The position numbers and the translations under genes are program-made. DNA of 64,000 bases from Marsupella aquatica (Eukaryota; Marchantiophyta), in NCBI GenBank assembly GCA_973895155.1, contig OZ316896.1, positions 13,082,001 to 13,146,000 of the forward strand. Direction: 5' to 3'. Within the stretch, counting starts at the first letter, position 1. Every line of letters begins with the position of its first letter. Of the stretch, positions 21,629 through 32,951 are shown piece by piece. A model generated the notes under the pieces. That model saw nothing but the letters and a program-made list of their open reading frames with translations, was not told the DNA's origin and did no database searches.

Positions 21629-22397
21629 CTGTTCATCGTAATTAGTGTGAGTAACACTAATTCAAGAGCCCCCATTTTTGGGGTCTACTCGCGAATTAGT
21701 GTTAGTCACACTGATTCTGAGCAAACACTAATTCCGCGCGCACCAAATAGTGTTACATAACACTGATTTGCATGACTTTTAGAGTGACTCGTATCACGCG
21801 ACACCAGAATGACGGGACTTCAAGTGTTCTTGACAACCAGGCCTCTCATCACAGGCTCTTTGTTAGGGTATTCAGTTGTCACTCTCATTCAGGCTAACAT
21901 TGATTGATGAGCAGAATAGCGGTAGTTCAATGTGAGCTGCCAGAAAAAGATCCCTAATTGATGCTTTAGCCTCCACGACTAAAGAGCTCTTCGCTATAAT
22001 TGTCATTACCTAGGCAAGTGAGGGTCTACACCTTATGTGCAGAACTCTTCAGTACTTTTGTACCCTTTTATTAACCTCCAAATGCTCTACTGTTGGATGT
22101 GAAATAAAACCTCCAAAAATGATTGCACGTGGGAGTAAATGTAAGTTGCGGAGCCCTCAAATCCCTAATGGATACTCTAGCCCTCCACTATTACAGAGCT
22201 TTCATCTCCAAATGCTCTACAATAATATGTTGAGCAAAACATTTATTTAAACAAAACCTCAAAATAAATAAATTGAAAACAGACACCAATTAGTGTTACT
22301 TTTGCTTTGGGATCAATTAAGTTCACATAAATTAGTGTGACCAACACTAATTTGGACATAACATTAATTCTGGCATAACACTAATTATGGTGAACAG
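21629..22397. mobile_element. Candidate non-autonomous inverted-repeat element
   Basis: The left end ctgttcatcgtaattagtgt (21629) is matched by an inverted right end, aacactaattatggtgaacag, ending at 22397. Next to both ends the octamer attagtgt or its complement is repeated at least eight times, an arrangement typical of DNA-transposon subterminal repeats. The centre (about 21780-22280) has no coding capacity. No clear target duplication was found. Confidence 0.5.
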
Positions 22398-23045
22398 CAT
22401 AACTATGTGCATGTAACATAGACACAATCACATGTACCTAGCTTGTATTCCAGGGTAAGTTGGTATATGTTTGGACAACAATTTAAGTGTCTAAAAATCT
22501 ATAAAAGAATCTGATGGGATCAAGCTGGTATATCTAGCCGTGGACAAAAATTCAAGAATCTGATGGGATCCAGCTAGATTCTTGTTCCTGGGTATGCAAT
22601 TCTTGTATCACAGGCACGCAATTACATTATTTTTTATATGGACTAAAAGGTTGGGTATAATAAAAAAATAAACATTAAAAAAAGCTGGGTTTTCCACTAA
22701 TAAAAAGTTATGAGTTGTCAGTATTTCAAGTTTGGTTTTGTTCTTTTTCCAAATAGGACTAAAAAAAAACTTAAACTTGTTAAAATTCTAAAAATACTAA
22801 AAGGCTGGCTAGTCTGGATGTATGCTGTCTCTACTGTACTTATTAAAAAAAAGTCATATAATTTGGTTTGGTTCAAGTTTTTGAACATCAAAACAAGTAT
22901 GAATTTTTTTCTAGAGTTACATTTAATTTTGCATTCCTTGAGTTGAAGAGTAGTTGCATTCAGAGGATCTTGTTCCCACTGTTTCCAAATTTACAACCAG
23001 ACGACTAAAAGTTTTGGCAGGATTCCGGCCATATTATAGCCGGTA
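22398..23045. other. AT-rich spacer with a dispersed repeat
   Basis: The phrase aagaatctgatgggatc appears twice (about 22505 and 22555). The tract 22636-22715 (ggttgg, ttataaaa, gggttttccact, ttatgag) recurs in diverged form at 34150-34225, marking a dispersed repeat. No gene recognised. Confidence 0.4.
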
Positions 23046-23640
23046 CTAGCTCAATGCCCGTGCGTTGCACGAAAGATGTTGAGTGATAAAAATATGTCGA
23101 GTGATAAAATGATGTTGAGTGATAAAAAGATGTCGGGTAATAAAAAAATGTCGAGGTGATAAAAAGTTGTCGAGGTGATAAAAAGATGTCGAGTGACAAA
23201 AAGATGTCGAGGTGATAAAAATATGTTGAGATGATAAAAAGATGTCGAGGTGATACAAAGTTGTCGAGGTGATACAAAGATCAAGGTGATAAAAAGATGT
23301 TAATGTGAGAAAAATATGTCAAAGAGAAAAAAAAGATATTGAGTTGAGCAAAAGATGTCGAGATGAACAAAAGATGTTGAGATGAACAAAAAATGTTCAT
23401 GAGAGAAAAGATGAGGAGGAGATAAAAACATTTTGAGATAAAAAAACAAATGTCTAGGTGAGGCACAAATGTAAAGGTGATCAAAGATTTAGGGTTACAT
23501 GATTGTTCATATAACCCTAAACCTTAATGCCTGTGCGCACAGAAGATGTCGAGGTGAGGAAAAGATGTCGAGGCGAGGCAAAGATGTCGAGGCGAGGAAA
23601 AAATGTCAACTAAGGAGAGGCAAAGATGTCAAGGCAGCGC
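23046..23640 (-). mobile_element. Candidate Helitron 3' terminus with internal minisatellite
   Basis: Read on the minus strand, a hairpin CGTGCAACGCACG (23071-23059) is followed nine bases later by CTAG (23049-23046) and then T. This is the layout of a Helitron 3' end inserted before a T. Going into the element, a degenerate repeat with the core aagatgtcgaggtgataaa runs for about 400 bp. A second, decayed copy of the hairpin region lies near 23530 (tgtgcgcaca), followed by more of the same repeats up to 23640. No Rep/helicase coding is present and the 5' end (TC) could not be placed. The stem is short (5 bp), so the call is tentative. Confidence 0.45.
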
Positions 23641-23892
23641 AAATTCCCCACCTTTTACTACTCATCTTTTCCCCACCTTTTACTACTTTTCCCTTCCTTA
23701 CTAGTCTTCTTTTTTCTATATCCCCCCCCCCCCTCCTTTTTCCTTGAGGCCAACTTCTTATCCTTATGGTGCAAGTGTCGTATCTTTTGGGGAGTGTATA
23801 ACCTCTATGAGGCACCAAAAAGTAAAATCTAATTAGCCCCATCATTGCTGTACTTTCAAGTACAATTGCTCACAGGCATATAGCATTAAATG
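23641..23892. other. Pyrimidine-rich spacer
   Basis: C/T-rich tract including a run of ten C at about 23725. Nothing coding seen. Confidence 0.35.
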
Positions 23893-24950
23893 GTCAAGTG
23901 TGCCTTGGAGGTGGTACACCTTGAGTTAAATCTACATCAAGTTAATGCTCCCCCACTTTCCAGGGGCGCCTTACACTGCCCGTCCCAATCCCCGATGCTG
24001 CTGCCCGCTCCGGCCCAAGTTTGGCAGAACATAAACCAATACTCTACGATTTAATGCATGCGTTCCGATTCGATCGACTTTGCGCCATCGACTTCGGGTT
24101 TATGTTTTGGCACCCATCACTTTTTGTCGGCCGCTCCAGCCTCTACTTTGTGTCATCAACTTTTTGGAAATAAGTGTTGCCAAGACATAAACCACAACTC
24201 CATAGAGAATAAGTACTTGGCATAACATAAACCAAGAGTCTAACAATCATGACTCTCAACCAAAGTATTAGGCTCCCCTTGAACACTTAGATTCTATTAC
24301 AAAATAGGTATGACTCGATCGGAAAGAAGTGTTGCCAGAACATAAACCGTGACTCCATCAAGAAGAAGCATTTGGAAAAACATCAACCAAGACTCTAGAA
24401 TCATGACTCTTAACCCAAATACTAGGTTGTGCCTAAATGCGTAGACTGTCTTACTAAACAAACATCACTCCCTTGGAAAGAAGTGTTGCCAAAACATTAA
24501 TCAAAAGTCCATAGTGGATAAGTATTTGGCACAACATAAACCAAGACTCTATAAATCGTAACTCTTAACCAAAGTACTAGGCTTGCCTTGAACACTTAGA
24601 CTCTCTTACAAAGAAAATATAACTTTGTTGGAAAGAAGAGTTGCCAGAACATAAACCACGACTCCACAAGGAAGAAGTCGATGACACAAACTTAAATCGT
24701 TTAGGCTGGAGCGAGCGAATGTGCCAAAACATAAACCCGAAGTCGATGGCGCAAAGTCGATTGGGCCGGAGCGCATGCGTTAAATCTTAGAGTATTGGTT
24801 TATGTTCTGCTAAACTTGGGCCGGAGCGGGCAGCAGTATCGGGGATTGGGACGGGCAGTGTACGACGCCCCAAGAAAGTGGGGGAGCATTAACTTGATGT
24901 AGATTTAACTCAGGGTGGTGGTACCTTGGCCTTACGTGCCCTTGACAGTG
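23893..24950. mobile_element. Foldback element, about 1.06 kb, arms about 260 bp
   Basis: The left arm (about 23893-24165) and right arm (about 24672-24950) are long near-perfect reverse complements. Shared tracts include gagttaaatctacatcaag, ttaatgctcccccactttc, actgcccgtcccaatccccg and ctgcccgctccggcccaag. The loop between the arms is itself a tandem repeat of about 155 bp, with units starting near 24163, 24322, 24475 and 24632 and containing agtgttgccagaacataaacc and catgactcttaaccaaa. No transposase is encoded. It is a large non-autonomous foldback or Mutator-like element of unknown superfamily. Confidence 0.8.
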
Positions 24951-25139
24951 TACCTTTGCCTCTGAAATAAAACTAAAGAGACAAATGGATGATTTTGGTA
25001 TATCTGATGGTCATTAAAAATTGTCATTTCAATGGATGATCCAGATTTGTTCCCGCCTTTTTAGATTTTTGTAAGCGGACGAAGCCCAGAAATGGACGGG
25101 ATTGAATATTATAATAACTTGATTATATAGTTGATGATC

Positions 25140-25560
25140 TGATACACAAATATATATGTCCTTCCAACTATGAATAAGGAGACACAGAGTGTAGATCCTC
25201 TGGGACTACTTTAGGAGCCAAACTAAGTGCAGTTGATACACGACAATATTTGTCCTTTCAACTATGAATAAGGAGTATACGCAAATATATTTTTCCTTCC
25301 AACTATGAATAATGAGTCCACGGAGTACGGAGTGTAGATCCGCTCGGATTACAGTAATTTAGGAGCGCCAAGTCGAGATTATCTGGGCCTGCACTCTGTA
25401 GTACTCTAGAAGCACAAAGCCAGGTGAGCTTTCATCTGGAGACTGAAGGCTGTAGTACTTTCGAAAGCACAAAGCCAGCCAGGGTGAGCTATCATCTGAA
25501 GACTGCAGTCTCTAGTAATTTCGAAAGCACAAAGCCAGCGTGAGCTGAAAAGTTTACACC
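25140..25560. repeat. Short degenerate tandem repeats
   Basis: Three diverged copies around ccaactatgaataaggag (25167-25315) are followed by three copies of a unit with gtagtactttcgaaagcac and aaagccag (25396-25545). They are non-coding. Confidence 0.75.
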
Positions 25561-25664
25561 ATCCTCATGGCCTTCTTGTATGTAGGCCCACATCCTCCCT
25601 CATCTCCTTGGTGGGCGGTCGCCGGAAAACATCCATCCAGTCGAGCCAGAATCTTGCAAAACCT

Positions 25665-25790
25665 TGAAATTCTGCCATAGAAATGCTCACCAACGTACTT
25701 GACGTGACGATTTGTTCAAAGCAGCTTTGAAATTCTGCCTTAGAAATGCTCACCAACGTACTCGACGTGACGATTTGTTCAAAGCAGCGA
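25665..25790. repeat. Tandem duplication, about 65 bp x 2
   Basis: The tract beginning gaaattctgccatagaaatg and ending gatttgttcaaagcag is repeated immediately with few changes. It lies about 500 bp beyond the 3' end of the minus-strand thioesterase gene. Confidence 0.85.
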
Positions 25791-26292
25791 CAAGAACTAG
25801 GGGTCAGATGTGGCCAGTGATATACTAGCCGTTTTGTCTAGTATCAAGTTGTCTTTCCCTGCTCGGCTCTGATAATTTATTATATTGTGATTATAATAGA
25901 GCAACGCTTCACTGCGTATCACATGCAATGATCATAATGTTGTACAGAAGGGCAATTAGCCCGAAAGGTCCACGAGATTGGACGAGAGACCGCTTCAGTT
26001 GTAGTAGGGACCTAACAGAGACATATCTTTGGATCGTCTATTTATTTGAATGGAATTATATTCTAAATCTAGAGAGTAGTGTAAATGAATGATATTCGAA
26101 TCAATGAACATCCGACCTCTCGACCTCTGCATGTCACAGAAGTTTGGGTGAAAAGAGGCCCTGTCTTGTTCGAAATGTAGGAAAGACGAGAGAACCAACG
26201 ATGTCGTGAGTACAGTACTGTGGCCCATTTTATGTTTCTAGCCTGAGATAACTAAATAGATCATCGTGCAAGCGACGTAAAGAAGAGCAGAG

Positions 26293-28851
26293 TCATGAAA
26301 CGAGAGAGACAGCTCTCTTTGAATTGCCTTCGCCTTGACCACAAGTTGAGTTGCCGATGACATGACCATTCGTCGAGTTCCAATTGACGTTCACACCACT
26401 TCTCGAGTTGCCATTGACGACCCCGCTTGACGAGTTGCTATTGACTTGACCGGTCGTGGAGGTACCACTAATTTGACCATTCGCCGTGTTACCATTTTCC
26501 TGGCCATTCGTCTTGGAGTTGCTATTTTCCTGACCGCTCGTTGATTTGCCATGAAGGTTCGGCGAGAGCACATCAGCCTGACCAGTATTAGGTGAATTGA
26601 TCTTAAGAACTCTGTAAAGTAAAAGCTTGGCCTTTATTTCCTCAGGAACTCGAGTTGGTCTGTGGTTCTGGTCGAGGACAACTACTGTGGCTTTGGCGGA
26701 CATGATCAACTGCACATGCCAGTCAAGTTCACAACTCGTATGAATCAGAAATTGAATAACAGCGATAATTAGTGGGGAGAATGAGATCGCGCAGGAACTC
26801 AGAATTCTCATTCTCGCTGTTATTGATCATAACTGATCTCCACGTCTAAGCCCAATCATCCTCTTGTTAAAGGAAGAACCATGACTATCAACTGACATTC
26901 TTACCTCTCTTTGAGGAAGCTTGTAGATAGTGTCTTCGAAATACAGTCGAGCTGCAGTTGTTCCCGTCACTCGCGAACTCACGATGTACCGATCACCACT
27001 CTGGTATCAAACCACTGTGCATTAGACTTGACAGGAGGAACTCCACCCTCTTCACTGTACATAGTAACAAGGAGAATGGGCACTACGGCATCCATAGGTC
27101 AGAACACAATTCAATCCATCTAATGTTTTATCCGACTATTCGATCTAGCTAGTAGTCATCTAACACAAGGGCAGGACTGATGCAGAGTCAAACCAGTAAT
27201 GTACACAATTATGGGCGAAGACTGTTTCACATCTACTGTACATACTATGTCTGCATTTCAGAGAGCATGAAAAAGAGCTTACTCTGAGAGGCGATACGAA
27301 CTTCATTGACATCTCAACTATAGCCATAGATTTTCCAGATTGAATCACAGCATCTGGACTGAAACCAACGTTTTCCAAAAGCTCATGTCTTGCTGCACAC
27401 AGCATACGTACCAAAATATTAGAATCAAAGTTATATATACAATATGATCATAGTTGGCATTAAGAAGAGAAACAGATACCTACACGTACCTATGAAGGGT
27501 GGACATCACGGATAACCTCGGATATGTGGCTATCAATATTTTACATGGGTACGTGCCTGTTAATATTTTTCAGGAAGTAACTTAGATTACTTCAAGGCTT
27601 TGGACTCAGAACCATATATACATTGTTTGCTTGCATCTGAAACTATGAATGGCTTCAGTTTAATGAAGAGTAACGAAGAAGGGGCGAAGAAAGAAATGAG
27701 GTTCAGATAGACCACGCACCATGTTGGCAAAACTGAGCATAAATGGCATTGTTCACCACCCCGAAGTGGTCTAGCTCGTAATCACGAACTTTCTCCTCGA
27801 TTTCGAATGCTTCAAACATCCTGTCAGTACGTATAGACGTAGCGACCCAGTTAGCTGACGCAGAAAACATTTAATTTGACACAATGACTGATAGAAGAAA
27901 GTGCACATCCTCCTTCTCAGATCAATCTTTCCCTCCAATTTTGTAGTCATTGAAAGCTGTGAATAACGAAGACACTTTGCGAGACACTTTGTTGCATAAT
28001 TATTATCTCACGGAAGTCCTCCTTTAATCGAATTTCCATCTAGAATGATATACCCGCTGCCTTCGTGAATAAACCTTCAAACTTCTGGGAACTCCTAGCT
28101 ATCTGACATAACTATTGGAGGGCAGTCAATTCAATTTAGCTGTCGACACTTAGTTAGTGTCTGGACCTGTAACGTCTGACGCCACTTGGAGGTCAGTCAA
28201 TTGGGTCTTAGCTGTAAAGTAGCTAGCTCTCGATATTCTCTCTCTAGCCCTGTAGAATTGTCTGACCTCCGAATTGAGTATAGGTGTTTTTTTCTGGATC
28301 GCAGGGCTCAATTTTTAGAAAGTCATCGTCCGGCTAGAATTAATGATAGTTACCATTATATATTAAGATATCGACGATATTAGATACCGTTAAGAGACCA
28401 GCTAAGATCGAAGTTAATCTGCGTCGACTCTTAGTCCGTGGGTGTCGATCACAATGAGTGAAGCAAGAGAACAGCGAACTTACTCGATGTTCGTGGGCAA
28501 TTTCCCCATTACTTGCACCGCCACATCGTGCACTGCAAGTGTCCGAGACGAATGCCTCGGGTGGGAAAAATCGCTTCCACGGGACCAAAGTGCAGCGGCC
28601 GAGCCTGCGAGCGACGCCGATTTCGACAGAGATCGCAACGCAGCTACCGGCTCTCCACCAGCTGATGCGACTCCAGATCTCTTTCCATAGCTACTGGCGA
28701 ACGTCCTCTCAAATTTACTAGACCCTGCAGATCGGCCAAATTTGGCAGGCAGAGCCACAGCTCTTGGAGAATTCTTTCCCTTTTGCGTCGAGATCGCTGT
28801 TCCTTCAAAACCCACTCGGCAAGGCGTGCATTGGAGAGTTGTGCTCGCCAT
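26293..28851 (-). CDS. Plastid acyl-ACP thioesterase of the ALT/MKS2 (hotdog-fold) type, 363 aa, 5 exons
   Basis: Exons on the minus strand: 28851-28484, 27820-27720, 27392-27283, 27000-26905, 26709-26293. All junctions are GT-AG and the phases agree. Residues 1-122 form a Ser/Ala/Arg-rich transit-peptide-like leader starting [12 protein letters not shown]. The hotdog domain runs from about 124: [20 protein letters not shown] then CQHARHELL, with the expected catalytic Asp at 140. It continues with [29 protein letters not shown] and [20 protein letters not shown]. Plant ALT proteins release medium-chain and beta-keto fatty acids from ACP in plastids (methylketone synthase 2 in tomato). The unusual part is residues 266-363, an Asn/Gly/Ser/Gln-rich tail of loose ten-residue repeats absent from the relatives I know. 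Start: the only ATG giving a leader of usual length. No evidence on regulation. Confidence 0.85.
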
Positions 28852-30099
28852 CGCTTCTGTTGATGGAGCTGCTCGTGCTGCCTCAGTTTGCTTGCCGCAT
28901 ACCTCAGCTAAAAAAGCTTGATTGCATCCGGTCTCTCGGACTGTCTCAGACTGAAGCCGATCGAGCCCTTTAGTCCCAAACACTCTGCATGCTGGGCTCG
29001 ATCCAGCGTCCTTATTTCCGCTGGCAGAAAAAGGAGGTCTGGTCTATATACCGTGCACTCTTGGATTGGTCCGTCGTCCTCCTGCATGTCTCAGAGCCCA
29101 GCCAAGAACAGTGGGGAAAAGGCATTTACACGGCACCGAATTCATTTGTCACCTACTTGGGTTCTACTTCTTCCTACTCAAGCACTCAACTCTCAATGGT
29201 TCTCCGTGATTTGCGGACATTTCTCATGAGGTTGAGCGTTCAGAAACGGGGACGGCTAAGTTTTAATTAGACACCATGAATGCATGGTCATTTTTATTGG
29301 GAGCACAAACCCATGGAAATCTGCTCGAGACGATACGCAGAGTGTTGAAGACGGCAAATTTGATCCTTGTACAATTGTGTAGGAGACACCAAGGTCCTAA
29401 AGATGGAAATTAAAAATAACAGTTTTGGGGGCACCAAAATAAATACAACACTTTAATACTAATTATAATTAATGTTACTAAACTGCAAATTAATTTGATA
29501 AACTATGGCAAACCGTACTTTGTTTCGATCAAAGAACACTACAACCATTATTTATGAAATAGTATATATCACATGATTGCCAGTAAGGTCACAAAGAGAT
29601 ATTTGTTTTACAATGTAGTCCCTAGAACCGCACTCCACCAAATTTTAGTGAGTGCCGGATCGAGCCCTCTGTAGTACCACTTACTCTGACTCTAAAGAAC
29701 TAATGTAGTGAGCACAAAAACTGGAAGAAAAGGCTACCCCTTTACACACGTTTTCAAGAAATTGTCAAAGATAGGGTGTAGAGACACGCAGACCTCCAAG
29801 TAATCCCCATAACTATAGCAAGTAACAAATTTGATTTTAGACAGACAGTACGTGGCTCTTATTTGTTAGGTGTCCACCTCTTGTTCTAAATGGTCTTTGC
29901 CACTCTTGGCCAAAATTAGCTAGCCACTAAGCCCACCTCAACTGAGGTAAAACTGCTCCCAATAATTGTTTCCATTAAATTCATTTTACTCAAAACATAA
30001 AATTTTCCCCGCAACAATTTTTGATTGAGTCAAATCACAATGAAAATTCACATATAATATGGCGTTGGAAAGATCTTGAAGAGACGGTCCTGATGAGCT
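28852..30099. other. Upstream region of the thioesterase gene, then AT-rich spacer
   Basis: The first few hundred bases upstream of 28851 should hold the thioesterase promoter and leader; no motif is assigned. Beyond 29270 the sequence is AT-rich with no recognisable gene. Confidence 0.35.
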
Positions 30100-30510
30100 C
30101 AACATTGTCACCATTCGATAAGAATTGAGTAAGTAATTTGGAAAATAAATTTTACCTATGATTTTGTAATCTCTAAGTAACTGAATAGAAATCTTTGTTG
30201 TACAACCCCTGAAATTTTAACCTCTTGAGAATGAACCTAAAAATGACAGATTTTATGAGTACTAAGGAGATTATATTTTTTGAATTTCTTTGAGGCTTTT
30301 TAATGAACTTAACATTGATAGACTTACTTGAGTTATGAGGAGATCGGGGAGGAGATTATATTAAGTTTCCAATGTTCGAATTCTCTAGCTTTCCATTGAG
30401 TGTGACATTGGGGGATTTTATCAAGTACTAAAGTGATCATGAGTTTCTAAATTTCTTTGACTAGCTTTCAATCGATTCCAAATTCCACAATTGGAGATTT
30501 GTTTCCATAA
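30100..30510. repeat. Dispersed repeat, opposite orientation to the array at 38.8-39.3 kb
   Basis: Tracts such as gctttccattgagtgtgaca and gattttatcaagtactaaag, followed by tgatcatgagtttc, are the reverse complement of the unit repeated at 38760-39290. The copies here are strongly diverged. Confidence 0.6.
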
Positions 30511-31234
30511 AACTTTTTGTCTTAAACAATTATGCGAAGTTAGTGATTTGATGACACCGATGACTTCTTCGTCTATCTGTGTGTAGGAATTGAAAAGTAA
30601 TTACTCTCGATGCAACTTGAGTGCATATATCCAGCATATCTATATATGGTACTGTGGAGGAACCGTTGTGCACCGTTTTGCTGAAGTGGGCAATTAAGCT
30701 ACCCACACATTAACCAGTAGTTCACATTGCAGCTGGTTTTGTGATTTATGTTAATTATGCAACCTTGGTAAGTTTGGCAACTGTTTCAAGTGTCAAACAT
30801 TGACTTGTCCATTTTTTAATTTATTTTTCTTTAGATTTGAAGGTCCATCTAGGCTTCAGTTTCTAGATGGTTGCCTCTAAAATAACATGGGGTCCACGGA
30901 TAATTAATTTGTCACTGGTTATAGGGCCTATAGACAAATTTTTCTTCATAACCCTCCTATGTGATTTTTTTGTTTAGCTTCAATTACCAAGTTTTTCAGT
31001 GTCCTGCTCAAGAGCTAGCTAACTTAGATCTAGTGCTTTAGTTCCTTTGAAATAGTTGGAGACTCCTGCAAAAATCCTCATGGGGTCTCCTCTTTATTGG
31101 ATCTCCTGCTTTTTTGGATATTAATCATATCTTGGTTACCTCCATGATTTGAGTTTTTGATTCATTGGCAGTGTGATATATATATATGTATGACTCAGCC
31201 CCTAGACAAAGAGCCATGCAACTGGCTGCCTCGG
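30511..31234. other. AT-rich intergenic, no gene seen
   Basis: No coding signature, RNA gene or transposon end recognised. Confidence 0.35.
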
Positions 31235-31430
31235 GGGTCTCACTATATGGGGACCTCCCCATCACCTGCGACGTTTTTAGGCCTCGGACCCCCTAAAATG
31301 TAAGAATTTTAATTTTTTTTTAACCCCTATAAAGTTGGAATATTCTCAGAATATTCCAAAAAGTAGATTAAAAATACCCTAATGTTTGTATAAGTCTCAA
31401 AATTGAATTTAAAAGACCCTATTGTTTTTC
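31235..31430. repeat. GGGTCTCACTAT repeat family, copy 1
   Basis: Begins gggtctcactatatggggac, continues through catcacctgcgacg and taggcctcgg, then an AT-rich body ending ctcaaaattgaatttaaaag. The same order of words occurs at 31895 and 34875. Confidence 0.75.
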
Positions 31431-31894
31431 TACAAAAACAAGTACAAAAATTCTTAAGTCTTCCCTTAGAACCAATAAAATAACCCTATCCTTCGTCGCA
31501 CATGATATGCCATATTTTTTTAAGTGAAACTTACCCCCGAGCTGGCTGCAGGTCTCAAGTGGAGGCACTACTCAAACCCTTTGTTCCTATGGATGCTGCC
31601 CGGGATGCTCTGTATGCTTGCTAAAGAGTGAATGATCAAGTTAATGCTACTCATTGTGAAACTCTTTATCACAAAAAAAACACCTTGGACAGCTGTAAAA
31701 TTTACTCCATGTCAAAGTGATTGATTCAAGATTCTTAACTAGCTTGTTCCTAACTTTATGGGATTCAGTGATTAATGTGGTAAGTTGTTTATTCAACGTT
31801 TGAGGATTCCTTGAGATTCCTTTGACGTGAACGTATATATATAATTGTTGATTAGGATTCCAATTTAATGTACAATGTGTACTTGTTTACTCCA

Positions 31895-32110
31895 AGGTCT
31901 CACTGCGTGGAGCCCCTGGCCCATCACTTGTGTGACATTTTGGATGCTCAAACACCCTAAATTTAATAAGAATTTTTTTCTTTCAATTTTTAATCCTAAA
32001 GCTGGGACATTCTTGAAATACTCCAAAAATTGGCTAAAATGCCCTTTTTTTAATGTCCTTAAGATTGGATTTAAAACTCTACTATTGTTGAATGTCTCAG
32101 TCCACAAAAA
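31895..32110. repeat. GGGTCTCACTAT repeat family, copy 2 (diverged)
   Basis: Starts aggtctcactgcgtggagcc, passes through cccatcactt, and has the same AT-rich body with acattcttgaaatactccaa. It is more diverged than copies 1 and 3. Confidence 0.65.
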
Positions 32111-32581
32111 AATTCAAAGTCTTTGGGTCCTTTAGAACGTGTGAACAACCCTATGCTTTTCAACCTGTATGTAAGTACCATGCTTGCAAAATTGAGAACC
32201 CTTACCTTAATAAATAAAAGGAGGCTTTAACAATGAAGGTACCCAACTGTAAGTCTGGCTTGCACATTTGCAAATTAAACACATACTTTATTGGGTATTA
32301 TTTATTATTTTTACATATATATGAAGCTTGGAACTATATGACCTAGTTGCTAAGGGTATTGCTCTTTGTGATTGAGTAATCAATACAGAATATTTGAACT
32401 ACTTGATCGAATGCAAACAAATGAAAGTACTTCTTAATCCCATTTGTGCCAACAAGAAGCCAGGATGGACACTCACAGGTAGTGGACGTTGGACACAGGT
32501 AGTTGATGTTTGTTGTGATGACCAAGATGGGGGACACACACGATTGACAATGACAGTCACAACAATGACCATTGACACGCA
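32111..32581. other. Spacer, no gene seen
   Basis: Lies between a dispersed repeat and the solo LTR. No recognisable gene. Confidence 0.35.
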
Positions 32582-32586
32582 AAATG

Positions 32587-32946
32587 TGTTAGGGATCTAC
32601 TCAAGGTCTAGGGTTATGGCATGTAAATGTAGTTAGGCTAACCGTAGTCGGAGACGTGGTTAGGTTAACTAGGATGCACATTCCCGTGCACATTATATGC
32701 CAAGCGGTGTTTGCTTGGATAAGTGGAACTTAAGCTCATTGTTATAGAGCCAGTTGAGGGATAGGGATCAAGAGCTTGTGCTGTGGATGCTTGGTATGGC
32801 CGTTCGGCCTAGAGTGCAGTAAAGCTCTTGTGTATTCCCGTGGACGTAGTCTCATGCGGAGGTGAACCACATATCTCTCTGTGTCGACTATTTGATCATT
32901 AAATGTGTCACGTGCTTACCATTGTGATTGTCGTCTATGCTCAACA
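32587..32946. mobile_element. Solo copia-type LTR, 360 bp, with 5-bp target duplication
   Basis: The segment starts TGTTAGGGATC and ends GCTCAACA, the usual TG...CA of LTRs. It is flanked by aaatg on both sides (32582-32586 and 32947-32951), a perfect 5-bp target duplication. Near its 3' end it has the plant-copia-like phrases gtattcccgtggacgtagtc and gaggtgaaccac, as found at LTR U5 ends. No internal element sequence adjoins it, so it is a solo LTR left by recombination between two LTRs. The orientation as read is plus. Confidence 0.8.
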
Positions 32947-32951
32947 AAATG

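Noticed and set aside
23005-23284. Three overlapping minus ORFs rich in His, Tyr and Ser
   Set aside because: Products of the minisatellite in all three frames.
23046-23640. CRISPR-like direct repeats
   Set aside because: Units are degenerate, with no distinct spacers, and the context is eukaryotic.
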